From positions 1 to 41,693 of the IMG/VR virus record IMGVR_UViG_3300042505_001242: a stretch of 41,693 nt of DNA. One strand, 5' to 3'. The notes below the pieces were generated by a model that saw only the letters and a list, made by a program, of their open reading frames with translations, did no database searches and had not been told where the DNA came from. The position numbers were made by a program, and so were the translations under genes. This document shows, piece after piece, positions 14,993-23,801 of this stretch. Positions within the stretch are counted from its first letter, which is position 1, and each line of letters starts with the position of its first letter. Source of the DNA: a virus.

Positions 14993-15396
14993 TAGTGCCC
15001 CCACTCCTTGAGCGTGAATCGCGGGATGACGGCGTCGTTCATCGGCTCGTCGGCTTCAACATCGTGAAGCGTGAACTTCCCGGAGATCGCACCAAGAAGC
15101 CCGCCCTCCAGAAAAACCTCCAGCACGTTTGGGATCTTGAACCCGTTAAATAGCCGCCACCGAATGCCGTAAAGGGAGGTGGCTAGCTTCATATCCGGGC
15201 ACCCAAAACTAATCTCGTTGGTCCGCTGCGTGACGATCGTCGAGACGACCTGGTGGTTGAAGCCGGTGGCATCAACCTCGGTCACCAGCTCACGCAACGC
15301 CAGGTCGGAAATGCCGTGCATCGGCACGCCCTCGATCACGAGGAGGCATTCGCGCCCAAGGGCGTAGACGCGATTGAGTCCACCGTTGATTGGCAT
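14992..15396 (-). CDS. Tail tube protein candidate, 134 aa
   Basis: A 134-aa protein with alternating hydrophobic/polar beta pattern (NHQVVSTIVTQRTNEISFGC, NVLEVFLEGGLLGAISGKFT) and an acidic loop (HDVEADEPMND). Immediate position before the chaperone pair is that of the major tail protein in siphoviruses, and the length fits a small tube subunit. No family signature was recognised, so the assignment is from position. The stop overlaps the chaperone start. Confidence 0.6.
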   Translation of the reverse strand: MPINGGLNRVYALGRECLLVIEGVPMHGISDLALRELVTEVDATGFNHQVVSTIVTQRTNEISFGCPDMKLATSLYGIRWRLFNGFKIPNVLEVFLEGGLLGAISGKFTLHDVEADEPMNDAVIPRFTLKEWGH

Positions 15397-15405
15397 TCGT
15401 CAGCC

Positions 15406-15765
15406 TTACACGCCCACGAATCGCTTGAGCGTGATCGTGTATTCAACGACACCGTCGATCTCCTGCGGCTCGCTGATATTGTTGACGTAGTAAAGCCCGG
15501 TCGACCCGCCTCCGACGCCCGTCACGGTCGCGACGCCCGTGCTGTGAAGGGTTGCGGTGTGGTCGAGCACAACCACTTCGATCGTGGTGTTCTGCCGAAC
15601 CGGAACGAACTCTTGAACATTGTCGCTGCCGCGGGTCGTCACTTCGGCCTCGGCCGAAGTCTCTCGAGTCACGGTGACTGTCTTCACGTCTTTGTTGGCA
15701 ATGACGCTGCCGAACGTGAACGACTGATCCTTGCCGAGACGATAGCTGTGGGCGACGGGGGGCAT
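15406..15765 (-). CDS. Small beta-rich tail protein, 119 aa
   Basis: A 119-aa protein dominated by beta-prone stretches (FTFGSVIANKDVKTVTVTR, EVVVLDHTATLHSTGVATVT) with a GGGSTG turn. Together with the next gene it forms the tail tube or tail decoration pair. Either could be the major tail protein. GGAG lies upstream of ATG 15765, and a 65-bp gap separates it from the upstream gene, so it may have its own promoter. Confidence 0.55.
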   Translation of the reverse strand: MPPVAHSYRLGKDQSFTFGSVIANKDVKTVTVTRETSAEAEVTTRGSDNVQEFVPVRQNTTIEVVVLDHTATLHSTGVATVTGVGGGSTGLYYVNNISEPQEIDGVVEYTITLKRFVGV

Positions 15766-15830
15766 TTAAGAAACTCCTTGTGTGCGGTTTCGGCCCGATA
15801 GGCCACCTGAACGTCAGTATACCACTTAGA

Positions 15831-16592
15831 CTACCCGCGACGGGCAGTGAACCCTGACCCCTGCGCGCCGGCCGTGGCCCGGAACGACCCCTTGAATGCA
15901 CGGGCGATTGAGCCATTGGCGACACAGAAATACAGAGCCGACTTCATGAACGGACGCGCCGGGTAGACCGTGACCGTCTGCTGCGACATCGGCCGCCAGT
16001 GAGTTTGGTTGTGCGGCCGCTGGCCGGTGGGCAGCTTCATCGTGATTGGATTCCGCATCCCACCGCTCTTCGTTTTCACTTGCGGGATGTACACCCACGT
16101 CCGCAGCCGCATGATGCCGCCGAACTCGTGAAGATAGGGCAACATCCGCCCTTTCTTGGACGGGCCAGCCACGCCGGAATGCGTTTGCCGGTCGTAGTAG
16201 TTCCACAAGTTGCGACGGAATCCGAGGAAGCTGGCCTGGTGGCCGCTGTACGGGGTGTGCGTAAACGGCGGCGTGCCGGGAGGCGATCCCTTCGGGAACT
16301 GCACCTCGCGGACGATTAAGTCTCGCGCCTTCATCGAGAGGATGCCCATCTTCTGCAGTGCGGTGGGACCAGCCCCCGGATAGTCGCGCTGTGCCTTGAG
16401 CGGAATCCTCGCCATTCCGCGTTTCTTTATGATCCGCCGAGCGCGGTCCTTGACCACAAGCGACGCCTTCGACAACGCCTTCAAGTCCATATCCGACATC
16501 GCGGCCTTAACGGCGTCGCGGTCGAAAAATGCCGACGTGCTGACACGCAGCCCGACGGCCGGGATATTCGGCATGATGCTTGGGATTTTCAT
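15831..16592 (-). CDS. HK97 gp10-like neck/tail-completion protein
   Basis: A 253-aa basic protein. It has an N-terminal helix with KASLVVKDRARRIIKKRG, a PPGTPPFTHTPY-type proline-rich loop, HEFGGIMRLRTWVYIP and a C-terminal VYPARPFMKSALYFC, the ARPF motif seen near the end of HK97 gp10/minor capsid family proteins. This protein joins the head connector to the tail. It overlaps the upstream tail-terminator-like gene by four bases. Confidence 0.75.
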   Translation of the reverse strand: MKIPSIMPNIPAVGLRVSTSAFFDRDAVKAAMSDMDLKALSKASLVVKDRARRIIKKRGMARIPLKAQRDYPGAGPTALQKMGILSMKARDLIVREVQFPKGSPPGTPPFTHTPYSGHQASFLGFRRNLWNYYDRQTHSGVAGPSKKGRMLPYLHEFGGIMRLRTWVYIPQVKTKSGGMRNPITMKLPTGQRPHNQTHWRPMSQQTVTVYPARPFMKSALYFCVANGSIARAFKGSFRATAGAQGSGFTARRG

Positions 16593-17050
16593 AGCACCTT
16601 CTCTTGAGCACGTCGGTAGACGACTGCGATGTCGGCCAGGAACGTCCTCATGTTCGCCACCTGGTCGCGTCCAAACGTCACGACGTTCTGGATGTTCATC
16701 CAGTGGGTGCCTGGTGGCATCGCCGGGCTTGAGGCCGGAAGGGCCTTGGAGCGGATCGCGTCCAGGATGTTGCTGCGAAGGTCGTAGAGTGCGTCAAGCT
16801 CCTCATCACTCTCGAATCGCTTGCCGACGACGACGTGAACGGTCGCCTCAAACAGGTCGGCCCCGTGGGTGTGGTTGCTCACGTCTACCTCGCCGGGAAC
16901 GACGGAGACCTGCAGCTCGTCAAGGTTTTCGGTCACCTCATCCGGCACGATCCGGCGGACCGCGGTGATCGTGCTGATCGTGCCGGGGAACGTGAACTTC
17001 GACAGCGAGTCGGCGAGAGAATCGGCAATGAGTATTTCGATGGCTTCCAT
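16589..17050 (-). CDS. Tail terminator-like protein
   Basis: A 153-aa protein with an acidic start, beta strands (TISTITAVRRIVPDEVTE, ATVHVVVGKRFESDEEL) and a helix near 87-100. Size and place directly before the gp10-like gene are those of tail terminator or neck proteins, which cap the tail tube and dock it to the head. The assignment rests on context. No family motif is certain. Confidence 0.55.
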   Translation of the reverse strand: MEAIEILIADSLADSLSKFTFPGTISTITAVRRIVPDEVTENLDELQVSVVPGEVDVSNHTHGADLFEATVHVVVGKRFESDEELDALYDLRSNILDAIRSKALPASSPAMPPGTHWMNIQNVVTFGRDQVANMRTFLADIAVVYRRAQEKVL

Positions 17051-17057
17051 GTTCGTC

Positions 17058-18110
17058 CTACGGTTTGGGGCCGTCCTCTGTTGTCATTCTCGCAATCGCG
17101 GCCACGTTCTCCGCGTGCCGCGGCTCGCCCGGGTTCCTCCGGGCAGCCTCCCGTGCGTACTCCAGGGCCTCCGCGTACAGCCCCAGCTCAAACGCCGCCG
17201 AGTAGGCGAGGTCGGCAGACAAGTCGCCGTAGGCCGCCACGTCGCTGGTGTGGGTCATGCTTTCGCGATCGCAGTGATACGCCTGGCGAGCCCAGTAGAG
17301 AGTCGCCACGGCGTCACGCTTGTGCCACCCCATCTGGGCGACGTACAGGTGGGCCTCCGGCTCCGTCGGGGCCTCGAGCATGGCGGCGAGGATATGGCTG
17401 TTCGCACCGCCTTGATCGAGTCTCGCCAGCGACCGGCGGGCGTGTGCCCGCTCATTGGGAGCACCGCCCGGCATCTTGAGGTAGGACGCGAACGCCGGCC
17501 CGGCCCGCTTGTCTCCGGCGTAGTCCAGCTCCCGCGCGTAATACCAGTGCATCCGGGCGTCGGTCGGATTCTCCTCGACCGCCCGCGTCAGCAGTTCCAG
17601 ATCGCTTTTGTGAACCTTCCCCGGCTCGCGGTGATGGCGGATCACGACGTTGTCGGCGAAGGTCTGCACGTCGGTCCCCCACCACCGCACCAGGCCCTCG
17701 TGCGTGGCCCCGGTCCACCGGTAGCCATGCCGCGAGTGGATGCGGTCGCACCGGAAGCAGAATTCTTTACTCCACCAGTAGGGGTATCGGAGTTTCGTCG
17801 TCTCCGGCGTCCATGCGGCCTCTAGGGCCTCCCGCCAGCCGGGGTCCAGGGCCTCGTCGAGATCGAGTCGGATCGCCACGTCCGCGTCAGCCGGGACGTG
17901 CATGAGAGATAGGTTGTGCGCGTCGTCCCACCGCCACGGGATTGGGGCACCGCGGGCCACCGTCACGCCCGCGGCCTCGAGCAGCTCCACGGTGTTGTCG
18001 GTCGATCCGGTGTCGGTGACCACCCGCACGTCGGCATCCCGGCAGGATGCTTCCCACCGCTCGACGTTGGCGGATTCGTTCCTGGCGAGGGCGTAGATGG
18101 CGATCTTCAT
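17058..18110 (-). CDS. Family 2-like glycosyltransferase with TPR-like tail
   Basis: A 350-aa protein. The N-terminal 170 residues have GT-A glycosyltransferase traits: IYALARNESANVERWEAS, VVTDTGSTDNTVELLEAAGV (nucleotide-sugar binding) and the metal-binding DxD-like RLDLDEALDPGW. The C-terminal half is helical and repeat-like (EALEYAREAARRNPGEPRH). It transfers a sugar from a nucleotide donor to an unknown acceptor. It overlaps the methyltransferase by four bases in a three-gene glycan set that interrupts the usual head-to-tail gene order. Confidence 0.85.
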   Translation of the reverse strand: MKIAIYALARNESANVERWEASCRDADVRVVTDTGSTDNTVELLEAAGVTVARGAPIPWRWDDAHNLSLMHVPADADVAIRLDLDEALDPGWREALEAAWTPETTKLRYPYWWSKEFCFRCDRIHSRHGYRWTGATHEGLVRWWGTDVQTFADNVVIRHHREPGKVHKSDLELLTRAVEENPTDARMHWYYARELDYAGDKRAGPAFASYLKMPGGAPNERAHARRSLARLDQGGANSHILAAMLEAPTEPEAHLYVAQMGWHKRDAVATLYWARQAYHCDRESMTHTSDVAAYGDLSADLAYSAAFELGLYAEALEYAREAARRNPGEPRHAENVAAIARMTTEDGPKP

Positions 18111-18667
18111 GTGAGGATCGCCCCCTTCCTCAAACCGTCATCGAAATACTCAACGGTCCGGGCTTGCTCTTTGGCGAACGTGTCCACCGCGGCCCGCACC
18201 TCCCGGTTGTCCACGTCGTCGGCGAGGATCACCCGGCTGCCGGCCACCAGCCGGAGATCGGCGAGAGCCCCGGCGTAAGAGTGGTCGCCATCTATGTGGG
18301 CGAAGTCGGCCGGAGGAAGCGACTTGATCGCGTGGGAGTCGACCACGACCAGGTCGGCGTCGATGCTGTGCCGCTCGACGAGCCGCCGCCAGTGGGCAAG
18401 GCAGTCGTAGGAATCGGCATCCATCGCACCGTCGATGCAGAGGTAGTGGGCACCCGGGGCCGCGGCCTCGAATGTCAGCAGCGAGTAGCCGCAGCGGGTG
18501 CCGATCTCGATCACGCTGGCCGGCTTGTGGCGGCGGAAAATCTCGCCCTTCATGGCGTAATGAAAAATCACCCGGCTGTCGCAGCCGAACCAGTCATCCT
18601 CCCGCCAGTTGCTCTCCAGCAACTTGCGAACGGCGTCGGTCCATGCCAGCGATGCGGTCACTCCCAT
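18107..18667 (-). CDS. Class I SAM-dependent methyltransferase-like protein
   Basis: A 186-aa protein with a SAM-binding motif (ASVIEIGTRCGYSLLTFEAA, residues about 50-69), an acidic residue after the second strand (HYLCIDGAMDADSY) and the conserved AHIDGDHSY (near 126-134). These are features of the Methyltransf_24 group, often linked to glycan or small-molecule methylation. It overlaps both neighbours in the glycan cluster. The substrate is unknown; sugar methylation is an inference from the neighbours. Confidence 0.8.
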   Translation of the reverse strand: MGVTASLAWTDAVRKLLESNWREDDWFGCDSRVIFHYAMKGEIFRRHKPASVIEIGTRCGYSLLTFEAAAPGAHYLCIDGAMDADSYDCLAHWRRLVERHSIDADLVVVDSHAIKSLPPADFAHIDGDHSYAGALADLRLVAGSRVILADDVDNREVRAAVDTFAKEQARTVEYFDDGLRKGAILT

Positions 18668-19716
18668 GCGTCACCCATGATGTTGAGAACGTCGCCGATC
18701 GGTAGGTAGGCCAGCCAAGCCTCGGCGTCCCGCACGCCGAACGATGCCACGAGCGTGCTCTGGCCGCTGACCGCGAGGCCCGCACAGAACTCGATGCTCC
18801 GCGTTTCACGAAACGCGAAAGCCGGGGATACCCTGGTGATCCGCCAGTCCTGGCCCTCGTCGAACATAACGAACCGGTGTTCGTAGGCTCGCCGGCCACC
18901 GGAGACCGCCACCTCGTGGACTATTCCCCACCACAAGCCCGGAGCCCAAGGGTGCTCGACGAGCTGCGAGCCGCCGCGGAACCCGCGGGCCACCAGCGGG
19001 GCCTCGGCGTGGGCGGTGACCGTCCAATCGTCGCCGTCCTCGCGGACGAGGCACGTCCGGCCTTGGTGGCTGCAGTGGTACAGCAACTCCCGCCGGCCGG
19101 TAATCGGCATCCAGTTTTTCTCGTGCCGGCCGCTCACGGTGTCGTGGCAGCGGAGGTCGTGGATCTTGTCGAACGTCTCCAGCTTCCCGACGCCGATCCG
19201 GCACGTCCCGTCGCGGCCCGCCCAGTTGCGGATCGTGGCCGATGCGATCAGCTCACCCTCAACAGAGTTGAGCCGCACGTCCTCGAGCCCCTCGACTGGG
19301 AACCCGCTGGCCTCGTAGTCGGCGGCCCAGTAGTCCCGGGCGTGCCCGTTGTCGACCAGGCAGTTGTAAGTCCGGATCGCTTCGCGGTCCTCTGGCGGGA
19401 TGACGTAGCGGCCGTTGTCGTCGATCGAATAGTTGCTCGACCGCACGTTGACCAGCAACCGGTCGCCGTGGCTCACGACCGAAGGGTTGAACAGCGACCA
19501 GCCGACACGGGCCGGGGGCACGTCGATCTTTGTGAACTCCGCGGCAACGCCCTGGTCGGTTAGCGTCTGCGTGTACCAGGTGCGATTCGACCGCACCCGC
19601 TCTTCCTTCTCCGCAGAGAGCGGCAGCCGCAGAAGCCGCTCGCAGCAGCGGCGGCCGACCTCGTGCTCGCCACAGTGGTAGGCGTGGGCCGCGACGCGAT
19701 GGAGGTGTTCAATCAT
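18658..19716 (-). CDS. Five-bladed beta-propeller, GH130/GH43-like glycan protein
   Basis: About 352 aa. Recurring Arg/Asp/His-rich strand motifs (WSLFNPSVVSHGDRLLVNV, GLEDVRLNSVEGEL, HEKNWMPITGRRELLYHC, RGFRGGSQLVEH, YEHRFVMFDEGQDWRI, IEFCAGLAV) are typical of beta-propeller glycosidases and mannoside phosphorylases, GH130 in particular. It may cut or bind a surface glycan or process the glycosyltransferase product. Catalytic residues were not confirmed. The start is ATG 19716 or GTG 19728. A weak operator half-match lies on it. Confidence 0.7.
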   Translation of the reverse strand: MIEHLHRVAAHAYHCGEHEVGRRCCERLLRLPLSAEKEERVRSNRTWYTQTLTDQGVAAEFTKIDVPPARVGWSLFNPSVVSHGDRLLVNVRSSNYSIDDNGRYVIPPEDREAIRTYNCLVDNGHARDYWAADYEASGFPVEGLEDVRLNSVEGELIASATIRNWAGRDGTCRIGVGKLETFDKIHDLRCHDTVSGRHEKNWMPITGRRELLYHCSHQGRTCLVREDGDDWTVTAHAEAPLVARGFRGGSQLVEHPWAPGLWWGIVHEVAVSGGRRAYEHRFVMFDEGQDWRITRVSPAFAFRETRSIEFCAGLAVSGQSTLVASFGVRDAEAWLAYLPIGDVLNIMGDAWE

Positions 19717-19794
19717 GCCGGTGTTCACCTGTTCACCGGTAGCCTACTCAAATGGGCGGGGCCGTAAACCCCGGATTTTCGCAGTGGCAGTCCA

Positions 19795-20115
19795 CTAGCT
19801 CACAGGGCTAGGGGACTCTGGTGGCAGGAGAGCGACGGCATCGGCCAGGGGGATGATCTCCACGTTCGCCATGAACTCCGGCGTCAGGTGCGGCAGAGCC
19901 CACGCCAGGATGCCGCCCTCATGCAACTCCGAGAGCAGATGCCCGCCCATCATCCAGCGACCATCGGTGAGTTGCTGCCCGCCAGCCACATGGCGAGGGT
20001 CGCCGTGTTCCTGCTGGATGGTGTACCACTCGGCAGCGGTCGCGTAGTCGTAGACCATTGCGAGGTCTTTGCACTCGTCGTATGGCAGCGGGAGCGTGAG
20101 GTCGGAAAGCGTCAT
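19795..20115 (-). CDS. Hypothetical protein, 106 aa
   Basis: Starts with GGGAGGAACGT-ATG and overlaps the LamG gene stop (ATGA), so it is co-translated with the adhesin. The sequence has an acidic, Leu-rich start (TLSDLTLPLPYDECKDLAM), GGQQLTDGRWMMGGHLL and a Pro-rich end. It could be an adhesin chaperone or attachment protein, as small genes directly after fibre genes often are. The family is not recognised. Confidence 0.55.
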   Translation of the reverse strand: MTLSDLTLPLPYDECKDLAMVYDYATAAEWYTIQQEHGDPRHVAGGQQLTDGRWMMGGHLLSELHEGGILAWALPHLTPEFMANVEIIPLADAVALLPPESPSPVS

Positions 20116-22412
20116 ACGTTCCTCCCAAGTGCAGTTTGAAACGCCTGCACGGCTGAGTAATACGAACCCACTTGAGCGGCTGTCATTCCGAGCCCGATGC
20201 TGTACTGGCGGCACAACATCCCTGAGATGTCAGAGGCGGTGCCGTTGAAGTTGTTCGCAAAAACAAACATTGCAATGTTGACAAGCGTTCCCGATGTCCG
20301 GTCGCTTGTTTGCGAGCCGGTAGATGTGCCATTGGAATAAACTTTCAAGTCTGTCGATGTCCGCGATACACCCATAAGATGCCCGGACGATGCGACAGGC
20401 GACCCTTCCGCGCTTAGCGACGGGCCTGAATGACTGAAGTAAGTATTTGAAGCAACGCTTCGCTTGCCGTCAAACTGGATTATGTCTCCAGCCGAAGCAT
20501 TGCGGGCACCAATCAAAGAGCCGAAAGACCCTGGTGCTGTTGTAAGAGACGTTCCGTAGATAGAAATGTGCGTATTTGAGCGGTTTAGCGTGGACGCGAG
20601 AAATCCGGTGTTGAGGTACTTCCCACTGGCCCCCTGGAGCCCCGTTGCCTCCGAGTAGTCTCCACTGACAAACAGCCCGCCCACGTTTGTATCGGTGGTG
20701 TTTCCAAGTTGCGTGTCGCCCAGAGACGCGGCCCGATACAGCGGCACCAGTGCGGCGTTGAGCCCCGTTCCCGCGAAGAGATTCAAACGCAGGAACCGAT
20801 CCCGAATCGAACCGCCCGGCGCGTTTTCGATGTCGGTACAAAACTGGTTCACGGCCGCCGCCGTCGCGGAACTCACCGTGCCGCCGTTGGCGTAAACGCG
20901 ATTGACCCAATCTTGCGCGTCGGCGTTGGAGACTTGCGGGGCGAGGGTGATGCCCCAGCGGTTCGACAAGTACGTTTCGATACGGCTGACTTCGGAGTCA
21001 CTCAAGGCACGCGAGTAGTACAACAACTCCGCTATGGACCCCGTAAAAAGAGCCGTCCCATCTTGGTGGCCTGCCGTGCCGACGCCGTACTTTGCGGTGG
21101 CGGTTGTTTGCGTGGCGGAAACCGACTGCCCTCTGCCGCGATTGATTGAGTTACGAACTGCACCACCACCCAGAACACCCGTGAATATGCCGTAGGTAGC
21201 AAACCCGGTGACCGGGCTGACGTTGGTGCTAGCGTACGCGCTGAGTCCGCCGACAACTTGAGCGTTGTTCAGAATGGGGATTACGCGGCCGGAGGCAAAG
21301 TCGTTGCCGGTCGATGCGGCAGTAGCGAAAACTCGCTGGTTGTTGTTGGCTCCGGTATTAGTCTGCACCACTGCCGCGACGGTGTATTCAGTAGAGGCAA
21401 GTTCTGGCGAGAAGGAGCCTAAGAGATGCTTTTGGACAAACGACAGATTCTTCCGCCCGTTCTGTGCCGTCGCACTGATCGTCGGCCGATTCCCCGCCGT
21501 CGCCTGCACCGCGTGCCTGCCGTTTCCCGATTTGTCGGCCCAGTACCCCACCGGATCGCTGCTCGCGGTGGCGGGTGCGTGGACGCCGGAGATGGCCCAC
21601 TTGGCGGCGAGGTAGGCTTCGACGGATGCTCGTTGAGCGGTGGTGAGGGCGGTGTCAAAGATGATGATCTCGGCAATGTAGCCGTTAAAGAAGTTGGTCG
21701 TTTCCTTGCCGATGTTGAACGACGCGCCGGATGAATCGACGGGGTCGTTGGTTGTCCCCTGAGCCCCGTTCCCGAAAGTCGTCAAGGACGAGTTGCTAGT
21801 AAACAACGCGCACGCTACAGACGGCGAAGTTGCGGAGGCCGTCGCGCCAAATAAAATCGCGCCTGATGTTTGCTGCCGCCAGAAAGCCCATGTGCCGGAA
21901 TCGGAGAACACGCCGCGATTGGTTGTCCCATAACTCCACAACCGCCCGCTGCTGGATGCAACGTCAGAGACGGCGACAAACAACACGGTCTGTGTCGCGG
22001 TGTCAGCCAGCGACGTTGCCATTGCGTTGGCAGTGCCGTCGAAGTCAATGACGTTTTTGCCGTTGAGCGAACGGGTGCCGGTCGTTGGCCTCGCGGTGCT
22101 ACTAGCCGTCGCGTGATTGCCCGCCGTGCTCTTGTCGTTCCATTGGCTCACCAGCCCGCCAGACTCTGTGATGCTCCCCGCATCGCTCGCATCCCACCAG
22201 CCCACGCACCCCGCGATATCCGTAGGCTGAGTCACCGCCACCACCGGACCCGCGTCGGTGGTGTACAAATCGGAGGAAGAGGCGTCTAGCCAGAGGGCTA
22301 GGCCCTCAATGTCCGCCGGCGAGAACTCAGACGACCGGCGATAGATCGTCAACGGCAGACGGGTGCGTACGCCGCCTCGAGGAAATGCACGCCTAGTCAT
22401 ATTTTTTGCCAT
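20112..22412 (-). CDS. LamG-domain adhesin, probable receptor-binding fibre
   Basis: A 766-aa protein with three concanavalin-like LamG-type modules, each marked by W-x-D-x-S-x-x-x-N-H/R-A near its start (QWNDKSTAGNHATASS about 90-105, YWADKSGNGRHAVQA about 289-303). The third (around 560-766) is more diverged. LamG folds bind sugars and proteins. Ser/Thr/Gly/Asn-rich composition and size suit a fibre or spike. It lies just after the head-tail joining gene, unlike a classical distal fibre, so it may decorate the neck. The start is ATG 22412 with GGGGAAC upstream. Confidence 0.75.
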   Translation of the reverse strand: MAKNMTRRAFPRGGVRTRLPLTIYRRSSEFSPADIEGLALWLDASSSDLYTTDAGPVVAVTQPTDIAGCVGWWDASDAGSITESGGLVSQWNDKSTAGNHATASSTARPTTGTRSLNGKNVIDFDGTANAMATSLADTATQTVLFVAVSDVASSSGRLWSYGTTNRGVFSDSGTWAFWRQQTSGAILFGATASATSPSVACALFTSNSSLTTFGNGAQGTTNDPVDSSGASFNIGKETTNFFNGYIAEIIIFDTALTTAQRASVEAYLAAKWAISGVHAPATASSDPVGYWADKSGNGRHAVQATAGNRPTISATAQNGRKNLSFVQKHLLGSFSPELASTEYTVAAVVQTNTGANNNQRVFATAASTGNDFASGRVIPILNNAQVVGGLSAYASTNVSPVTGFATYGIFTGVLGGGAVRNSINRGRGQSVSATQTTATAKYGVGTAGHQDGTALFTGSIAELLYYSRALSDSEVSRIETYLSNRWGITLAPQVSNADAQDWVNRVYANGGTVSSATAAAVNQFCTDIENAPGGSIRDRFLRLNLFAGTGLNAALVPLYRAASLGDTQLGNTTDTNVGGLFVSGDYSEATGLQGASGKYLNTGFLASTLNRSNTHISIYGTSLTTAPGSFGSLIGARNASAGDIIQFDGKRSVASNTYFSHSGPSLSAEGSPVASSGHLMGVSRTSTDLKVYSNGTSTGSQTSDRTSGTLVNIAMFVFANNFNGTASDISGMLCRQYSIGLGMTAAQVGSYYSAVQAFQTALGRNV

Positions 22413-22426
22413 CTGATGTTCCCCGG

Positions 22427-23317
22427 CTACGCCTGAGCCACCGTCACCGGCGCGGACCTCGGCCCTTCGCCAACGGAGTTGACTGCCGAAACCTCGACGT
22501 TGTAGCCGACGAAGTTGCCTTCAAATTGGTAGTACGTGCTGCTGACGATATTGTCTGGCGTGACGTAATCGCCATCAAAGTACACGCGGTATTCAGTGAT
22601 GGCAGCCCCGCCGTTGCTGGTCGGTGCTTGCCACAAGACGTTTGTCCCGACTTCGCTCGGATCGAAATATGCCCCAGCGATTGTCGGAGCACCTGGCACC
22701 GCCGTGATCGTCACCGGCGAACTCTTTGCCCCCTCGCCGATCGCGTTCACCGCCGACACCCGGACTACCGTGCCACCCGAAAACGTCCCGACGCTCGTGG
22801 TTGATGGGGCCGTCACGGTCTCCTGCAGCACGTCGCCGGCGTAGACCTTGTAGGAGGTCACGACGTACTCGCCGGTGACGACGGGAGCCGTCCACGTCAC
22901 GCGAGGGCCACTGACGACTGCGAGAGCGGTCGGCGGACCTGGGACGGCCGGAGTGCGGGTAGATGGTCCCTCGGTCACCATCGTGTGAATCCGCCGAAGA
23001 GTCTTATTCCTGTCCGACCACCGCCAGTGATGCTCGGCCCCCGGCGGGATCATCACCTCGTAGGTAAAGCCACCGGCTACGATCCTGTCGCCCTTCTTCG
23101 GATCTTGGGCAAGGTCCGTCGTGTCAACGAAAAAATCCTGCGTCTCCGTCCGGAGCATCTGGCCGGCGGCATCTATCGACTCCCAACGGCCAATCACGAC
23201 TGTCGCACGCACTGTCCGCGTGGTGCCGATAGCCGGTTGGTACGACACCTCCGTCGCGAGGTGCTCACGCCGCTGCGATCGAAACCACGTCTCGCCAGCG
23301 GCGATCAGGTCCTGCAT
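22427..23317 (-). CDS. Head-tail joining protein fused to two fibronectin type III domains
   Basis: A 296-aa protein. Residues about 1-115 (ETWFRSQRREHLATEVSYQP, FVDTTDLAQDPKKGDRIVAG) match the size and order of head-tail connector proteins that fill the neck. Residues about 125-205 and 210-296 are two fibronectin III-like beta-sandwiches, each with the Pro-rich start and S-x-V-N-x-x-G-E-G turn (VSAVNAIGEGAKSSPV, VSAVNSVGEGPRSAPV). FN3 and Ig domains on virions often bind mucus or glycans. This puts display domains on the neck. Confidence 0.75.
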   Translation of the reverse strand: MQDLIAAGETWFRSQRREHLATEVSYQPAIGTTRTVRATVVIGRWESIDAAGQMLRTETQDFFVDTTDLAQDPKKGDRIVAGGFTYEVMIPPGAEHHWRWSDRNKTLRRIHTMVTEGPSTRTPAVPGPPTALAVVSGPRVTWTAPVVTGEYVVTSYKVYAGDVLQETVTAPSTTSVGTFSGGTVVRVSAVNAIGEGAKSSPVTITAVPGAPTIAGAYFDPSEVGTNVLWQAPTSNGGAAITEYRVYFDGDYVTPDNIVSSTYYQFEGNFVGYNVEVSAVNSVGEGPRSAPVTVAQA

Positions 23318-23335
23318 GGGTCACCAGGTGCGAGA

Positions 23336-23373
23336 GGGGCGGGCGCGGCCGATAGCGTGGCCGCACCCGCCCC
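23336..23373 (-). other. Strong intercistronic hairpin
   Basis: GGGGCGGGCGCGGCC pairs with GGCCGCACCCGCCCC (one mismatch) around an 8-base loop. It lies between the decoration gene and the head-tail joining gene. It lacks a U tract, so it is either a weak terminator or a processing and stability barrier separating capsid from connector expression. Confidence 0.65.
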
Positions 23374-23388
23374 CTTGCGTGGGGTCGG

Positions 23389-23712
23389 TCACGAGGGCCA
23401 GAGGAGCACCGCCACCTGGCGATCGGCCACCAGTCGGGGACGGGCCAGGTAGCCCGCGGTGACACCGGTCGTGGCGTCGAACACGCCCGACGCGGCGTAC
23501 CACCGAATGGCCGAGCCTTGGGCACCGGTGATACCGGTTGCAGCCACCGAGCCGGTCACGACACAGTTGGTGTGAACGGCACCAAGCTCGTTGGCGACGA
23601 TCGGACGATCGGCGACCGTCACAAGGCCGCCGAGGACGACGATTTCGCCCGCTGCCACGCCCGTCGTCGGGGTGTAGTCGAGCTTGTTTCCGTCTGCGTA
23701 ATAACTGGGCAT
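23389..23712 (-). CDS. DUF2190-like capsid cement/decoration protein
   Basis: A 107-aa protein that starts MPSYYADGNKLDYTPTTG and is almost entirely beta-rich, with GEIVVLGGLVTVADRPI and a GAQGSAIRWYAASGVFD motif: the compact decoration fold of DUF2190-family proteins encoded right after the major capsid protein. It stabilises the expanded head. Two strong hairpins (23751-23784 and 23336-23373) bracket the gene, suggesting its message level is set separately. Confidence 0.7.
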   Translation of the reverse strand: MPSYYADGNKLDYTPTTGVAAGEIVVLGGLVTVADRPIVANELGAVHTNCVVTGSVAATGITGAQGSAIRWYAASGVFDATTGVTAGYLARPRLVADRQVAVLLWPS

Positions 23713-23750
23713 CTGAGAACCTTTCGTATCGGGAGTATGGAGTTTGAGAG

Positions 23751-23784
23751 CCCCAGCCGGCGGGTTGGACCCCCGCCGGCCGGG
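23751..23784 (-). other. Strong hairpin after the capsid gene
   Basis: GCCGGCGGG (23756-23764) and CCCGCCGGC (23772-23780) form a perfect 9-bp stem, extended by CCC/GGG outside one mismatch, just below the capsid stop. No T run follows. It may terminate partially or protect the capsid mRNA 3' end. Confidence 0.6.
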
Positions 23785-23801
23785 CACGAATCACATTACG
23801 A

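Noticed and set aside
14992-15765. Certain identification of the major tail protein
   Set aside because: Two small beta-rich proteins (119 and 134 aa) fit equally; neither has a clear signature, so both are listed as candidates.
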